Assembly: GCA_965366835.1 (NCBI GenBank)
Contig: CBDUGF010000041.1
Location: 1 to 26,671, forward strand
Direction of reading: 5' to 3'
DNA: 26,671 bases
Source: JAKGBX01 sp965366835
GTDB lineage: Bacteria > Pseudomonadota > Alphaproteobacteria > Rhodobacterales > Rhodobacteraceae
In this document: positions 16,541 through 24,382 of the stretch, piece by piece
Layout: each line of letters starts with the position of its first letter
How positions within the stretch are numbered: position 1 is the stretch's first letter
Notes under the pieces: model-generated
What the model was told of the DNA's origin: nothing
Seen by the model: the letters and a program-made list of their open reading frames with translations, nothing else
Databases searched by the model: none
Made by a program: the position numbers and the translations under genes

Positions 16541-17872
16541 TCACCAATTGTCCTTGAACCACTTCACCGCCCGCTTCAGCGAACGCGCCGGATAGCGATC
16601 CACCGGGATCTCGAAATCCCACCATTCGTCCTGCGGATGCGCCGCAAACAGGCACATGCCCACGGCCGAGGCAAAGCCCGGCCCAGTCGCCGCCTGCGGC
16701 AGTCCATGCACCCGCAAGGGCCGGCCAAGCCGCACTTGCTGTCCGAGAATCTTGCTGGCTAGCCCGTCGAGTCCGGGAATCTGGCTGCCGCCGCCGGTCA
16801 GCACGATCTGCTGGCTCGGCAGGTGTTCGAATCCGGCCGCATCGAGGCGGGCGCGCACCTCTTCGAGGATTTCTTCCACCCTTGGCCGCATGATCCCGAT
16901 CAGCTCGGCGCGGCTCACGCTGCGCCGGTCATGCTCCCAATCTCCGGTATCGCTTTCCAGCTCGATCATCTCGCGGTCGTCCATGCCGGTGGCCACAACG
17001 CCGCCATAGAACGTCTTGATCCGCTCGGCCAGGGTCAGCGGCACCTGCAACCCCATCGAGATATCGCCGGTGACATGCTCGCCGCCCATGCGCACCGCGT
17101 CGGTATAGATCATGTGTTTGCGCATGAAGATCGAAATGCCGGTGGCGCCGCCGCCCATGTCGATACAGGCCGCACCCAGTTCCTGCTCGTCCTCGACCAG
17201 CGCGGCAACCCCCGAAACATAGGCCGATGAGGCAATCCCGGCCAGTTCCAGATCACAGCGCCGCACGCAATGCGCCAGGTCCTGGATCGCCGCCGCCTCG
17301 ACCGTGACCATATGCATGTCGGTGGCCAGGCGCGCGCCCATATGGCCGCGCGGATCGGAAAGCCCGCTGCGATGGTCGAGCGCGAAATTCACCGGCTGGG
17401 CGTGCAACACCTCGCGCCCGGCGCCGTAATCGGGCACGTCACAGGCGCTCAGCACCCGGCTGATATCCTGCTCGGTCACGACAGTGCCTTCCAGGTCGAC
17501 CTCTCCGGCCAGCCCGTAGGAGCGCGGCTCGGCGCCCGAGAAACAGGCGATCACATGATCGACCCGCACCTGCGCCATCTTCTGCGCCGCCTGCACCGCG
17601 GTGCGGATGGCGCGCTCGGTCTCGCCCATCACGTCGATCTCGCCGAAGCGGACCCCGCGCGAGCGCGTCGTCGCTGCGCCGATGACCCGGAATCCGGCCT
17701 GCCCCGCCAGCGATCCGACCTCGCCGCTGACCGTCGGGTCGGCGCCGTCGAAACGCAGCACCAGGCAGGCGATCTTGGAACTGCCGACATCGAGAATGGC
17801 CACCACGCCGCGTTGCATTGCCGCCTTGCGCAGGTTGCGCATCGCGCGTTGGGATTCATAAAGCTCGATCAT
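16541..17872 (-). CDS. ftsA: Cell division protein FtsA
   Basis: The product is 443 residues. It is an actin-like ATPase that anchors FtsZ to the inner membrane. Actin-fold nucleotide motifs are visible: LDVGSSKIACLV (Asp28), CIDMGGGATG (Asp238) and VLTGGGSQIPG (glycines 360-362). The 1C subdomain lies around 105-180. The C-terminus RSLKRAVKWFKDNW is the amphipathic membrane-targeting helix. About 24 basic residues precede the first actin-fold strand. The ATG at 17,872 lies three bases after the ftsQ stop, so the two are almost certainly translated from one message. Confidence 0.97.
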   Translation of the reverse strand: MIELYESQRAMRNLRKAAMQRGVVAILDVGSSKIACLVLRFDGADPTVSGEVGSLAGQAGFRVIGAATTRSRGVRFGEIDVMGETERAIRTAVQAAQKMAQVRVDHVIACFSGAEPRSYGLAGEVDLEGTVVTEQDISRVLSACDVPDYGAGREVLHAQPVNFALDHRSGLSDPRGHMGARLATDMHMVTVEAAAIQDLAHCVRRCDLELAGIASSAYVSGVAALVEDEQELGAACIDMGGGATGISIFMRKHMIYTDAVRMGGEHVTGDISMGLQVPLTLAERIKTFYGGVVATGMDDREMIELESDTGDWEHDRRSVSRAELIGIMRPRVEEILEEVRARLDAAGFEHLPSQQIVLTGGGSQIPGLDGLASKILGQQVRLGRPLRVHGLPQAATGPGFASAVGMCLFAAHPQDEWWDFEIPVDRYPARSLKRAVKWFKDNW

Positions 17873-17875
17873 GTC

Positions 17876-18775
17876 TCAGTCTTCCCCCACCGATATTTCG
17901 CGGATTTTCCACCAGTTTTCGACCGCCTCGGCATCCAGCCGGATGGTCGGCCGCCACGCCAGGCGCATGTCCACAGCCACCAGATCGCGCGCCAGCATAT
18001 CCTGCGCCGCGCTCAGCGCGATCACCCGTTCCAGCGCCTGAACCGGCTCGTATTCGGGCAGCATGATGCGCTGACCACGGTCCAGCACCAGATCCCAGCG
18101 CCGCTCGCCCATCCGCACCAGGCCCCGCACCCGATCCTTCAGCGGCGCGGCGGCGGCGAAAAGCTGAAGCGCCTCGCCGATCTGCGCCTGCGCCCGCTCG
18201 CCCGCGACCAATGGCAATCCGGGCTCCGCAGCCCGGTGCGCGACCTGGTCCAGCACGACCCCGTCGCGATCGACCAGCGCCAACCCGCCATCGTTGCGCC
18301 ACAGCGCCACCGGCTGGCGCTCGGCCACATCGATCTGCAACACGCCGCCATTGCGGATCCGCACGCTGGCGCTTTTCACAGCTGCCAGTTCGACCACATC
18401 GGCACGGATCTGTTCGAGGTCCAGATCAAACGAAGATATCGGGAAGCTCACCGGAACGATCGCGCGGATGTCCTCGCTGACCGCCTCGCTCGCACCGTCC
18501 ACCGCCATCAGGTTGACCATGAATTCGGGGCGGGTGTGAATTTCCTCGCGCAGATCGGCGATGGTCAGCTTGATTGCATCGCGCCGCGCCGGGTCGGAGA
18601 GATAGATCATCCCCGCCGCCAGCGCCGCGACAAAGGGCAGGCCCACCCGCACCAGCTTGCGAAACGCCGGCGTCAGCCACAGACGATGCATCCGATAGGC
18701 CCAGCGGCTCGGCGCCGGGTCGGCCTTGAGCAGCGGCCTTTCCGCGGGTTTCGTCGGCGCGCCTAGCGGTTGCAT
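17876..18775 (-). CDS. ftsQ: Cell division protein FtsQ
   Basis: The product is 299 residues. It has a proline/basic cytoplasmic tail (1-40), one membrane segment (about 41-60, LVRVGLPFVAALAAGMIYL), and a periplasmic part with a POTRA-like region (about 75-150) followed by the FtsQ beta domain. FtsQ recruits FtsB and FtsL and regulates septal synthesis. Sequence conservation is low, as usual for FtsQ; the identification rests on topology, the VAERQPVALW segment and position between ddl and ftsA. The start at 18,775 overlaps the end of ddl by 13 bases, which implies translational coupling. Confidence 0.93.
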   Translation of the reverse strand: MQPLGAPTKPAERPLLKADPAPSRWAYRMHRLWLTPAFRKLVRVGLPFVAALAAGMIYLSDPARRDAIKLTIADLREEIHTRPEFMVNLMAVDGASEAVSEDIRAIVPVSFPISSFDLDLEQIRADVVELAAVKSASVRIRNGGVLQIDVAERQPVALWRNDGGLALVDRDGVVLDQVAHRAAEPGLPLVAGERAQAQIGEALQLFAAAAPLKDRVRGLVRMGERRWDLVLDRGQRIMLPEYEPVQALERVIALSAAQDMLARDLVAVDMRLAWRPTIRLDAEAVENWWKIREISVGED

Positions 18776-19677
18776 GAGGCATCCTCCACCATCCAGGCGC
18801 AGAGCGCGGGAAAATCAATGCCGCAATGCGCCGCCTGTTCCGGGGCCAGCGACGTCGGCGTCATACCCGGCTGTGTGTTGGTTTCCAGCAGGATCAGCCC
18901 ATCGAGCCCGCGCGCCTCGTCCCAGCGGTAATCGGTGCGGCTCAGCCCCCGGCAGCCCAGCGCCCGGTGCGCGCGCAAGGCAAAATCGAGGCAGGCCTCG
19001 GTTATCTCGGCGGGGATGTTCGCCGGCACTTCGTGGCGCGATCCGCCCACGCTGTATTTCGCATGATAATCATACCAGCCGTCGGTGATGATATCGGTCA
19101 CGCCCAGCGCACGATCCCCCATCACCGTGGTGGTCAGCTCGCGCCCCGGCGCATAGCGCTCGACCATCAGAACCTCCGGCAGGTCCGGCGCCAAGCAAGG
19201 CGGCCCGTTGGCCGCTTCCTTGACGATATAGACCCCGACGCTCGAACCCTCGTTGAACGGTTTCACCACGTAAGGCGGCGCCATCACATGCGCGGCCTCG
19301 ATCTCGGCCCGCCCGGCCAGCACGCTCGTCACGAAAGGCAGGCCGGCGGCGCCATAGGCCTCTTTGGTCTTCTGCTTGTCCATCGCCAGCGCCGAGGAGA
19401 GCACCCCGGAATGGGTGTAGGGAATCTTCAGCCATTCAAGCATACCCTGCACACAGCCATCCTCGCCCCAGCGCCCGTGCAGCGCATTGAAGGCCACATC
19501 CGGCGCCACGCGGACCAGCTCGGCGGCCAGATCCCGCCCGGCGTCGATCTCGATCACATCATGGCCCGCAACGCGCAGCGCCTTGGCGCATTCCGCCCCC
19601 GAGCTCAGCGATACCTCGCGCTCGGCCGAAAAGCCGCCCATCAACACTGCCACCTTGGGGGTTGTCCTGCCCGACAT
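18763..19677 (-). CDS. ddl: D-alanine--D-alanine ligase
   Basis: The product is 304 residues. It is an ATP-grasp enzyme that makes the D-Ala-D-Ala dipeptide for peptidoglycan. Motifs seen are GGFSAEREVSLSSG (Glu19, substrate site), HGRWGEDGCVQG (around 68-79), KPFNEGSSVGV (139-149) and the magnesium site SRTDYRW...LLETNTQPGMT (Asp248, Glu265, Asn267). Length and placement directly before ftsQ match DdlB of the division cluster. It starts 72 bases after murB. No separate promoter is evident. Confidence 0.97.
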   Translation of the reverse strand: MSGRTTPKVAVLMGGFSAEREVSLSSGAECAKALRVAGHDVIEIDAGRDLAAELVRVAPDVAFNALHGRWGEDGCVQGMLEWLKIPYTHSGVLSSALAMDKQKTKEAYGAAGLPFVTSVLAGRAEIEAAHVMAPPYVVKPFNEGSSVGVYIVKEAANGPPCLAPDLPEVLMVERYAPGRELTTTVMGDRALGVTDIITDGWYDYHAKYSVGGSRHEVPANIPAEITEACLDFALRAHRALGCRGLSRTDYRWDEARGLDGLILLETNTQPGMTPTSLAPEQAAHCGIDFPALCAWMVEDASCNR

Positions 19678-19749
19678 ACCCTATCTCACCGCCTCAAAAT
19701 CACCGGGCCTTTTCTCTGGCCCTCTGGTTATTCTCGTTGAATATGCCTG

Positions 19750-20679
19750 TCACTCATCCGGGGCCGGTTCGCCGACCCTCATGATTTCCCATTCTAGCGT
19801 GATCCCGCTTGAATCGTAAACCTTTTTTCGCACCAGTTCGCCCAGCGACTCGAGATCATCGGCGGTTGCCTGCCCGGCATTGATCAGGAAGTTGGAATGC
19901 TTCTCGCTCATCTGCGCGCCGCCGATCCGCGCGCCGCGCATCCCCGCATCGTCGATCACCTTCCAGGCCTTCAGCTCATGGCTGTCATCCGCCCGCCCGG
20001 TGCTGGAGAACCCGGCAGGGTTGCGAAACGTGCTGCCGGCGCTGCGCTCCTTGGTTGGCTGGGTTTCGTCGCGCTTCTTGATCTGCGCCTCCATCCGTGC
20101 GGCTAATGCCTCCGGCTCGCCCACAGGCGCCTCGAACGTGGCTTCCACGATCACCCAGCCCTCGGGCATCTCGGTCTGGCGATACCTAAAGCACAGATCC
20201 TCCGCCCCAAGCGTCACGATCTCGCCCTCGCGCGTCACCGCCTTCGCCGCGACGAACACATCCGCCACATAGCTGCCGTAACAGCCCGCATTCATCCGCA
20301 CCGCGCCGCCGATGCTGCCCGGAATGGTGCGCAGGAAGGTCAGGTCGAGCCCGGCCTCGGCCGCTTTCCTCGCCACATGCGCATCCAGCGCCGCCGCGCC
20401 CGCACGCACCCGGTTGCCCTCGATCGCGATGTCGTTGAAGCCGCGCCCCATGCGGATCACCACCGCGCGCATCCCGCCATCGCGCACGATCAGATTGCTG
20501 CCCACACCCATCGGAAACACCGGCACGGCGCGGTCAAGCCCGGCCAGGAACCCGGCCAGATCCTCGGCATCCGCCGGCATGAACAGCCAATCCGCCGGCC
20601 CGCCCACGCGCAGCCAGGTCAGGTCGTTCAGCATCCGGTTCGGGATCAGCTTTCCCCGCACCTCGGGCATATCCGTCAT
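19750..20679 (-). CDS. murB: UDP-N-acetylenolpyruvoylglucosamine reductase MurB
   Basis: The 309-residue flavoenzyme reduces UDP-GlcNAc-enolpyruvate to UDP-MurNAc. FAD-domain motifs GVGSNLIVRDGG (58-69) and IPGSIGGAVRMNAGCYG (119-135) are present. Catalytic residues expected from the family are visible: Arg167 in YRQTE, Ser216 in AGSTFRNP, and Glu298 in the C-terminal LEWEIMRVG. QMSEKHSNFL is also typical. The ATG at 20,679 has only a weak AAGAG ribosome site; a second Met is residue 4. It lies 83 bases after the 97-residue membrane protein, across a palindromic repeat. Confidence 0.97.
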   Translation of the reverse strand: MTDMPEVRGKLIPNRMLNDLTWLRVGGPADWLFMPADAEDLAGFLAGLDRAVPVFPMGVGSNLIVRDGGMRAVVIRMGRGFNDIAIEGNRVRAGAAALDAHVARKAAEAGLDLTFLRTIPGSIGGAVRMNAGCYGSYVADVFVAAKAVTREGEIVTLGAEDLCFRYRQTEMPEGWVIVEATFEAPVGEPEALAARMEAQIKKRDETQPTKERSAGSTFRNPAGFSSTGRADDSHELKAWKVIDDAGMRGARIGGAQMSEKHSNFLINAGQATADDLESLGELVRKKVYDSSGITLEWEIMRVGEPAPDE

Positions 20680-20745
20680 GAAACACCGCTCTTCTCGTTT
20701 GGCGCCTCATACCGCAAGATTTAATCCTGCGAAAGCCCGCACCTA

Positions 20746-20771
20746 CCGTAGGGTGCGTGATTTCACGCACC
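20746..20771. repeat. Palindromic GGTGCGTG element between a small gene and murB
   Basis: On the plus strand, CCGTAGGG is followed by GGTGCGTG (20,752-20,759), ATTT, and CACGCACC (20,764-20,771), a perfect 8-bp stem. CACCTAC (about 20,740) also makes a second symmetrical half with GTAGGGTG. The stop codon of the upstream minus-strand gene (20,763-20,765) lies inside it. The CCGTAGGG end recurs at 25,489-25,496 in front of murG. Confidence 0.65.
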
Positions 20772-21056
20772 ACCCCCGGCATCTTTTCCCGCCGCCCGGC
20801 GCGCCTGCCACCAGGCCAGCCAGCCGCCGCCGAGCAGCCCGATCAGCCCCGGCATCAGGAACAGGAATACCAGCAGCATGATGGCGATCCCGTCCCAGCC
20901 CGAGGCCGCGTCCTGCGCCTGCATCCATTGCCAGCCCACCGCGATGGCCAGACCCGCCGCGATCGCCCAGAGCAGGCGCCAGGCCCGCGCCCGGCCCAGC
21001 AAGACCCCCGCCAGTCCTCCGGCCAGGAAACACCCCGCCATGATCGCTGTTTCCAT
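20763..21056 (-). CDS. Small membrane protein of unknown function in the mur cluster
   Basis: The product is 97 residues with three hydrophobic segments: about 4-20 (MAGCFLAGGLAGVLLG), 26-43 (WRLLWAIAAGLAIAVGW) and 57-83. The tail is short, positively charged and Gly-rich. I do not recognise a family. The ATG at 21,056 begins four bases after the stop of the preceding DUF2484 gene, and AAGGAAGGG lies at good spacing upstream, so it belongs to the same operon. A second Met at residue 6 is possible. Its stop codon lies inside a palindromic repeat. Confidence 0.72.
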   Translation of the reverse strand: METAIMAGCFLAGGLAGVLLGRARAWRLLWAIAAGLAIAVGWQWMQAQDAASGWDGIAIMLLVFLFLMPGLIGLLGGGWLAWWQARRAAGKDAGGGA

Positions 21057-21060
21057 CTGC

Positions 21061-21315
21061 CTACCCTTCCTTGCCCGCCTGCCGCCTGATCCAGCGCCAT
21101 GCGTATATCACAGGCCAGCGCAGAACGCTCATCGCCGCCACCAGCGCCAGCACCACCACCCACCACGGGTTTTCCCAGAGCAACCAGCCCAGCAGCGGCA
21201 CCCCCAGCGCCATCAGCCTATAGGCCAGGCGCCAGTGATTGTCTTTCGACGGCACCATCGCCGCCACATTCGCCACCAGCAGCCAGAAGAACAGCGCGAT
21301 CAGCGACAGGTTCAT
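21061..21315 (-). CDS. DUF2484-type small membrane protein, second of a tandem pair
   Basis: The product is 84 residues, beginning MNLSLIALFFWLLVANVAAM. It has about three membrane segments and a positively charged tail (RWIRRQAGKEG). It aligns along its length with the gene just upstream: M-x-LSL, FW-x-L, AM-x-P, a Pro-Leu segment, W-x3-W, then S-x2-R-x-P-x2-Y-x-WR. I recognise this as the Rhodobacterales family DUF2484 often found beside murB; function unknown. The start is set by a 4-base ATGA overlap with the preceding stop. The open frame continues further upstream, but that part lies inside the preceding genes. Confidence 0.78.
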   Translation of the reverse strand: MNLSLIALFFWLLVANVAAMVPSKDNHWRLAYRLMALGVPLLGWLLWENPWWVVVLALVAAMSVLRWPVIYAWRWIRRQAGKEG

Positions 21316-21578
21316 CGGCGCAGTTCCGGCGGCAACTGCGGCGTCTCGCCCCTTGCCCGGCGCCAGAAATAACGCAGCGGATTGCGAAACATCGATACGA
21401 ACCCCGCCAGCCCGAGAGCGGCGAAGATCCAGCCATGCTGCCAGCCGATGAACCCGATCAGCACCGGCGCCGCGATCAGCAAACCCACCCCCGGCACATA
21501 TTGCCGCCGCATCGGCAGCATCGCCACGATGGTGGCACCCAGCACCCAAAAGCATCCCAGAAGCAGCGACAGGCTCAC
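21312..21578 (-). CDS. DUF2484-type small membrane protein, first of a tandem pair
   Basis: The product is 88 residues, beginning with GTG and reading MSLSLLLGCFWVLGATIVAM. It has three predicted membrane segments and a basic C-terminus (YFWRRARGETPQLPPELRR). AGGAG lies seven bases before the GTG at 21,578, and the GTG overlaps the permease stop codon (GTGA), which fixes the start. It matches what I know of DUF2484. Compared with its neighbour it keeps the same size and spacing of aromatic and basic residues, so the two are probably an old duplication. The role may relate to cell wall synthesis, but only by association. Confidence 0.8.
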   Translation of the reverse strand: MSLSLLLGCFWVLGATIVAMLPMRRQYVPGVGLLIAAPVLIGFIGWQHGWIFAALGLAGFVSMFRNPLRYFWRRARGETPQLPPELRR

Positions 21579-22768
21579 ATCAGATCTCCTGCAATCGAGG
21601 CCGCGAAACAGCCCAGTGACAGCACAATGCCCAGCCAGGGCCAGAAAATCGAGACCGAAAATGCCGCCTCGGGTTGCCGCCGCTTCACCCCGATCAGCGC
21701 CGCGTTCACGATTGCGAACACGATCAGCAGCGCCAGTGTCGTCACTTCGGCCAATGTCGCAACCGGCAGGGTCAGCGCCGAGCCGATGACGAAGGCGCCC
21801 ACCAATAGCGAGGCCAGGACCGGCGTGCCAAACCGGGCATGGGCGGCATAGAACACCCGGAATTCCGGCGCCCGCCGCCCCAGCCCGAACAAGACCCGGC
21901 TCGCCATCACGATCTGCGCCAGAACGCCATTCAAGGCCGCCGCCACCGCAATCGCGCTGAGGAAGATCGCGCTCGTGCCCATGCCCGCCTCCCAGACCAG
22001 CGCCAGCGGGCGCTCCGATGCGCCCAGCACATCGCGCGGAACCGCGCGCACCGCGGCCAGCGAAACCAGCGCATAAAGCACCGCCGTGATCGCCAGCGCA
22101 TAGAGAATAGCGCGCGGCATGGTGCGGCTCGGCTCGCGCGCCTCCTCGGCCATGTTCACCATGTCGTCGAAACCGATGAAGGCAAAGACGGCAAAAAGCG
22201 TCGCCGCCGCCACACCGTTCCATTCCGGGCGCGGCAGCGGCAGGACGAAGTCCGCCACCGGCGGCGCGGCAAATCCGGCCCAGATCACCAGTATCAGCCC
22301 GATCACCTCGATCACCGTCAGGATCGCGGCAAAGGCCAGGCTCTCGACCACACCGATGATGGCGATCCCGGTCAGCATCACGCCCAGGCCCACCACCGCC
22401 CAGAGAAACGGGATATCGACAAACGAGGTGAGGTATCCGACCCCGCCGCGCAGCACCGCCGCCGCCGCCACCGTCCCGGCGATGATGTTGATCAGCCCGA
22501 CCAGCACGGCCAGCCAATGCAGCCGCAGCCCGACCTCGACATAGGAGCTGTCGCCCGCCGCCTCGGGAATGCGCGCCGAAAGCTCGGCAAAGCTCAGCGC
22601 CGTGGGAAACGCCACCAGCCCGGCCAGCAGGAACGCCACCGGCGCCCACATTCCGGCTTCCCCGGCGGCGGCCCCGGTCAGCACGTAAATTCCCGCGCCG
22701 ACCATGATGCCGACACCATAAGCGGTCAGAAGGCCCGGCCCGATCCTGCGTTTCAGCTGCTCCGTCAT
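21575..22768 (-). CDS. Amino-acid permease, APC superfamily
   Basis: The 397-residue integral membrane protein has about 12 hydrophobic segments. The TM1 signature GVGIMVGAGIYVLTG of the amino acid-polyamine-organocation superfamily is near the N-terminus, and a GFDDMVNMAEEAREPSRTMPRAI segment matches the conserved loop after TM6 in this superfamily. Substrate cannot be told. The ATG at 22,768 (MTEQLKRRIGPGLL) is preferred over an in-frame GTG at 22,798. Its stop overlaps the DUF2484 start by four bases, so it is co-translated with the small membrane proteins and murB. It is separated from murC by strong palindromes, which may mark a boundary where it was inserted. Confidence 0.87.
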   Translation of the reverse strand: MTEQLKRRIGPGLLTAYGVGIMVGAGIYVLTGAAAGEAGMWAPVAFLLAGLVAFPTALSFAELSARIPEAAGDSSYVEVGLRLHWLAVLVGLINIIAGTVAAAAVLRGGVGYLTSFVDIPFLWAVVGLGVMLTGIAIIGVVESLAFAAILTVIEVIGLILVIWAGFAAPPVADFVLPLPRPEWNGVAAATLFAVFAFIGFDDMVNMAEEAREPSRTMPRAILYALAITAVLYALVSLAAVRAVPRDVLGASERPLALVWEAGMGTSAIFLSAIAVAAALNGVLAQIVMASRVLFGLGRRAPEFRVFYAAHARFGTPVLASLLVGAFVIGSALTLPVATLAEVTTLALLIVFAIVNAALIGVKRRQPEAAFSVSIFWPWLGIVLSLGCFAASIAGDLM

Positions 22769-22831
22769 CCTCGCCACCGTCCCTGTTGTCCGGCCCACCC
22801 CTTCATCTTGCCGGAAATATCCCGGGGGGAA

Positions 22832-22858
22832 GCCACAAAATTCGCAGAATTTTGTGGC
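22832..22858. repeat. Perfect 12-bp inverted repeat after murC
   Basis: GCCACAAAATTC (22,832-22,843), a GCA loop, and GAATTTTGTGGC (22,847-22,858) form an uninterrupted 12-bp stem. It begins a composite element with the GC palindrome that follows and a GGATATTTCCGG motif on the other side (22,801-22,823). It lies in the 150-base gap between murC and the permease, where it could end or process the transcript. Confidence 0.7.
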
Positions 22859-22877
22859 CGGGGGGCCGGCCCCCCGG
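22858..22877. terminator. Perfect 20-base GC palindrome, possible terminator
   Basis: CCGGGGGG CC GG CCCCCCGG is fully self-complementary over 20 bases. With the adjacent AT-rich inverted repeat it would fold into two successive hairpins in RNA from either strand, about 40 bases downstream of the murC stop. No T-tract follows, so termination or 3'-end protection are both possible. Its location suggests that genes downstream of murC may need their own promoter. Confidence 0.5.
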
Positions 22878-22918
22878 CTCGATCCGCAAATCCGCGCCCT
22901 GCCATCACGGCAAGGTCG

Positions 22919-24319
22919 CTACGCCCCGAGCTTCTCCGGCAAGGCATTGGCCCAGGCGCTGATCGTCCCGGCCCCGAGACAGACCACCATGTCGCCCGGC
23001 TGCGCCTGTTCCCTGACCAGCCGCACCAGGTCGTCCAGCCCCTCGATCGCACGGGCGTGGCGATGGCCATGCGCGATCAGCCCGGCCACCAGCCCGTCGC
23101 GGTTCGCGCCCTCGATCGGCTCTTCGCCGGCGGCATAGACCTCGGCGATGGCCACCACATCAGCCTCGTTGAAACACGAACAGAAGGCATCGAAATGATG
23201 GTGCAAACGGGAATAGCGATGCGGCTGATGCACCGCGATGATGCGCCCCTGCGTGGCCTGCCGCGCCGCCTTCAGAACGGCGGCGATCTCGGTCGGGTGG
23301 TGGCCGTAATCGTCGATGATGGTCACGCCATTGACCTCGCCAACCCGGGTAAAGCGCCGGTTGACGCCGCCAAACGCCGCCAGCGCCTCGCGGATCTCGT
23401 CGGTCTTCATGCCCAGATGGCGGGCAACCGCCACGGCGCTCAGCGCGTTGGAGACGTTGTGATCGCCCGGCATCGGCAGGGTGCAGCCCTCGATCACCAT
23501 GTCCTCGTTCTGCAGCGCGATGTCGAAATGCGCCACCCCCTTGTCGTAGCTCAGGTTCACCGCACGCACATCCGCCTGCGCGTTGAAGCCGAAGGTGATG
23601 ACACGCCGGTCGGTGATCTTGCCGACAAGCACCTGCACATCCGGATCGTCGGTGCAGCATACCGCGAGGCCATAGAACGGGATGTTGGAGACGAAATCCT
23701 CGAACCCCTTGTGCAGCGCCTCCTCGGTGCCCCAATGCTCCATATGCTCGGGGTCGATATTGGTGACGATGGCGATGGTCGCGGGCAGCCGGTTGAAGGT
23801 GCCGTCGCTCTCGTCGGCCTCCACCACCATCCATTCGCCCTGCCCGACGCGGGCATTGGAGCCATAGGCATGGATGATGCCGCCATTGATAACCGTCGGG
23901 TCGAAATGGCCATGATCCAGCAGCGCGGCCACCATCGTCGTGGTGGTGGTCTTGCCATGGGTGCCAGCCACCGCGATGTTGGATTTCAATCGCATCAGCT
24001 CGGCCAGCATCTCGGCCCGGCGCACCACCGGCAGACCGCGCTGGCGCGCCTCGTCGAGCTCCGGGTTGCCCGGCTTGATCGCGGAAGAGATCACCACGAC
24101 CTCGGCATGTTCCAGGTTCTCCGCCCGCTGGCCCTCGAAGATCGTCGCGCCCTTCTCCTCCAGCCGGTCGGTGATCTTGGTGCGCTTCAGGTCGGACCCT
24201 TGCACCACATAGCCGTGATTGAGCAGCACCTCGGCAATCCCCGACATGCCGATGCCGCCGATCCCGACGAAATGGATCGGGCCGACATCGCCCGGAAGTT
24301 TGGTTGCCGCTGCATTCAT
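22919..24319 (-). CDS. murC: UDP-N-acetylmuramate--L-alanine ligase MurC
   Basis: The product is 466 residues. It is the ATP-dependent Mur ligase that adds L-Ala to UDP-MurNAc. The N-terminal UDP-binding motif GIGGIGMSGIAE (19-30), the P-loop GTHGKTTTT (119-127), EADESDGTF, and DDYGHHPTEI in the C-terminal part are all present, and HQPHRYSR is typical. The ATG at 24,319 is chosen because AGGAAAG lies about 10 bases upstream and MurC relatives start close to here; an in-frame upstream extension of 14 codons looks non-coding. It follows murG after about 63 bases. Confidence 0.97.
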   Translation of the reverse strand: MNAAATKLPGDVGPIHFVGIGGIGMSGIAEVLLNHGYVVQGSDLKRTKITDRLEEKGATIFEGQRAENLEHAEVVVISSAIKPGNPELDEARQRGLPVVRRAEMLAELMRLKSNIAVAGTHGKTTTTTMVAALLDHGHFDPTVINGGIIHAYGSNARVGQGEWMVVEADESDGTFNRLPATIAIVTNIDPEHMEHWGTEEALHKGFEDFVSNIPFYGLAVCCTDDPDVQVLVGKITDRRVITFGFNAQADVRAVNLSYDKGVAHFDIALQNEDMVIEGCTLPMPGDHNVSNALSAVAVARHLGMKTDEIREALAAFGGVNRRFTRVGEVNGVTIIDDYGHHPTEIAAVLKAARQATQGRIIAVHQPHRYSRLHHHFDAFCSCFNEADVVAIAEVYAAGEEPIEGANRDGLVAGLIAHGHRHARAIEGLDDLVRLVREQAQPGDMVVCLGAGTISAWANALPEKLGA

Positions 24320-24382
24320 GTCATGTCTTTCCTGCTCCTGCCGCGTCGGGTGGGGTTGCACCCCGCCTTCCGACAGCCCTGT

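Noticed and set aside
16199..16595. Short open frames on both strands in the ftsZ leader
   Set aside because: Composition is not protein-like, there is no ribosome site, and they overlap each other and the 3' end of ftsA.
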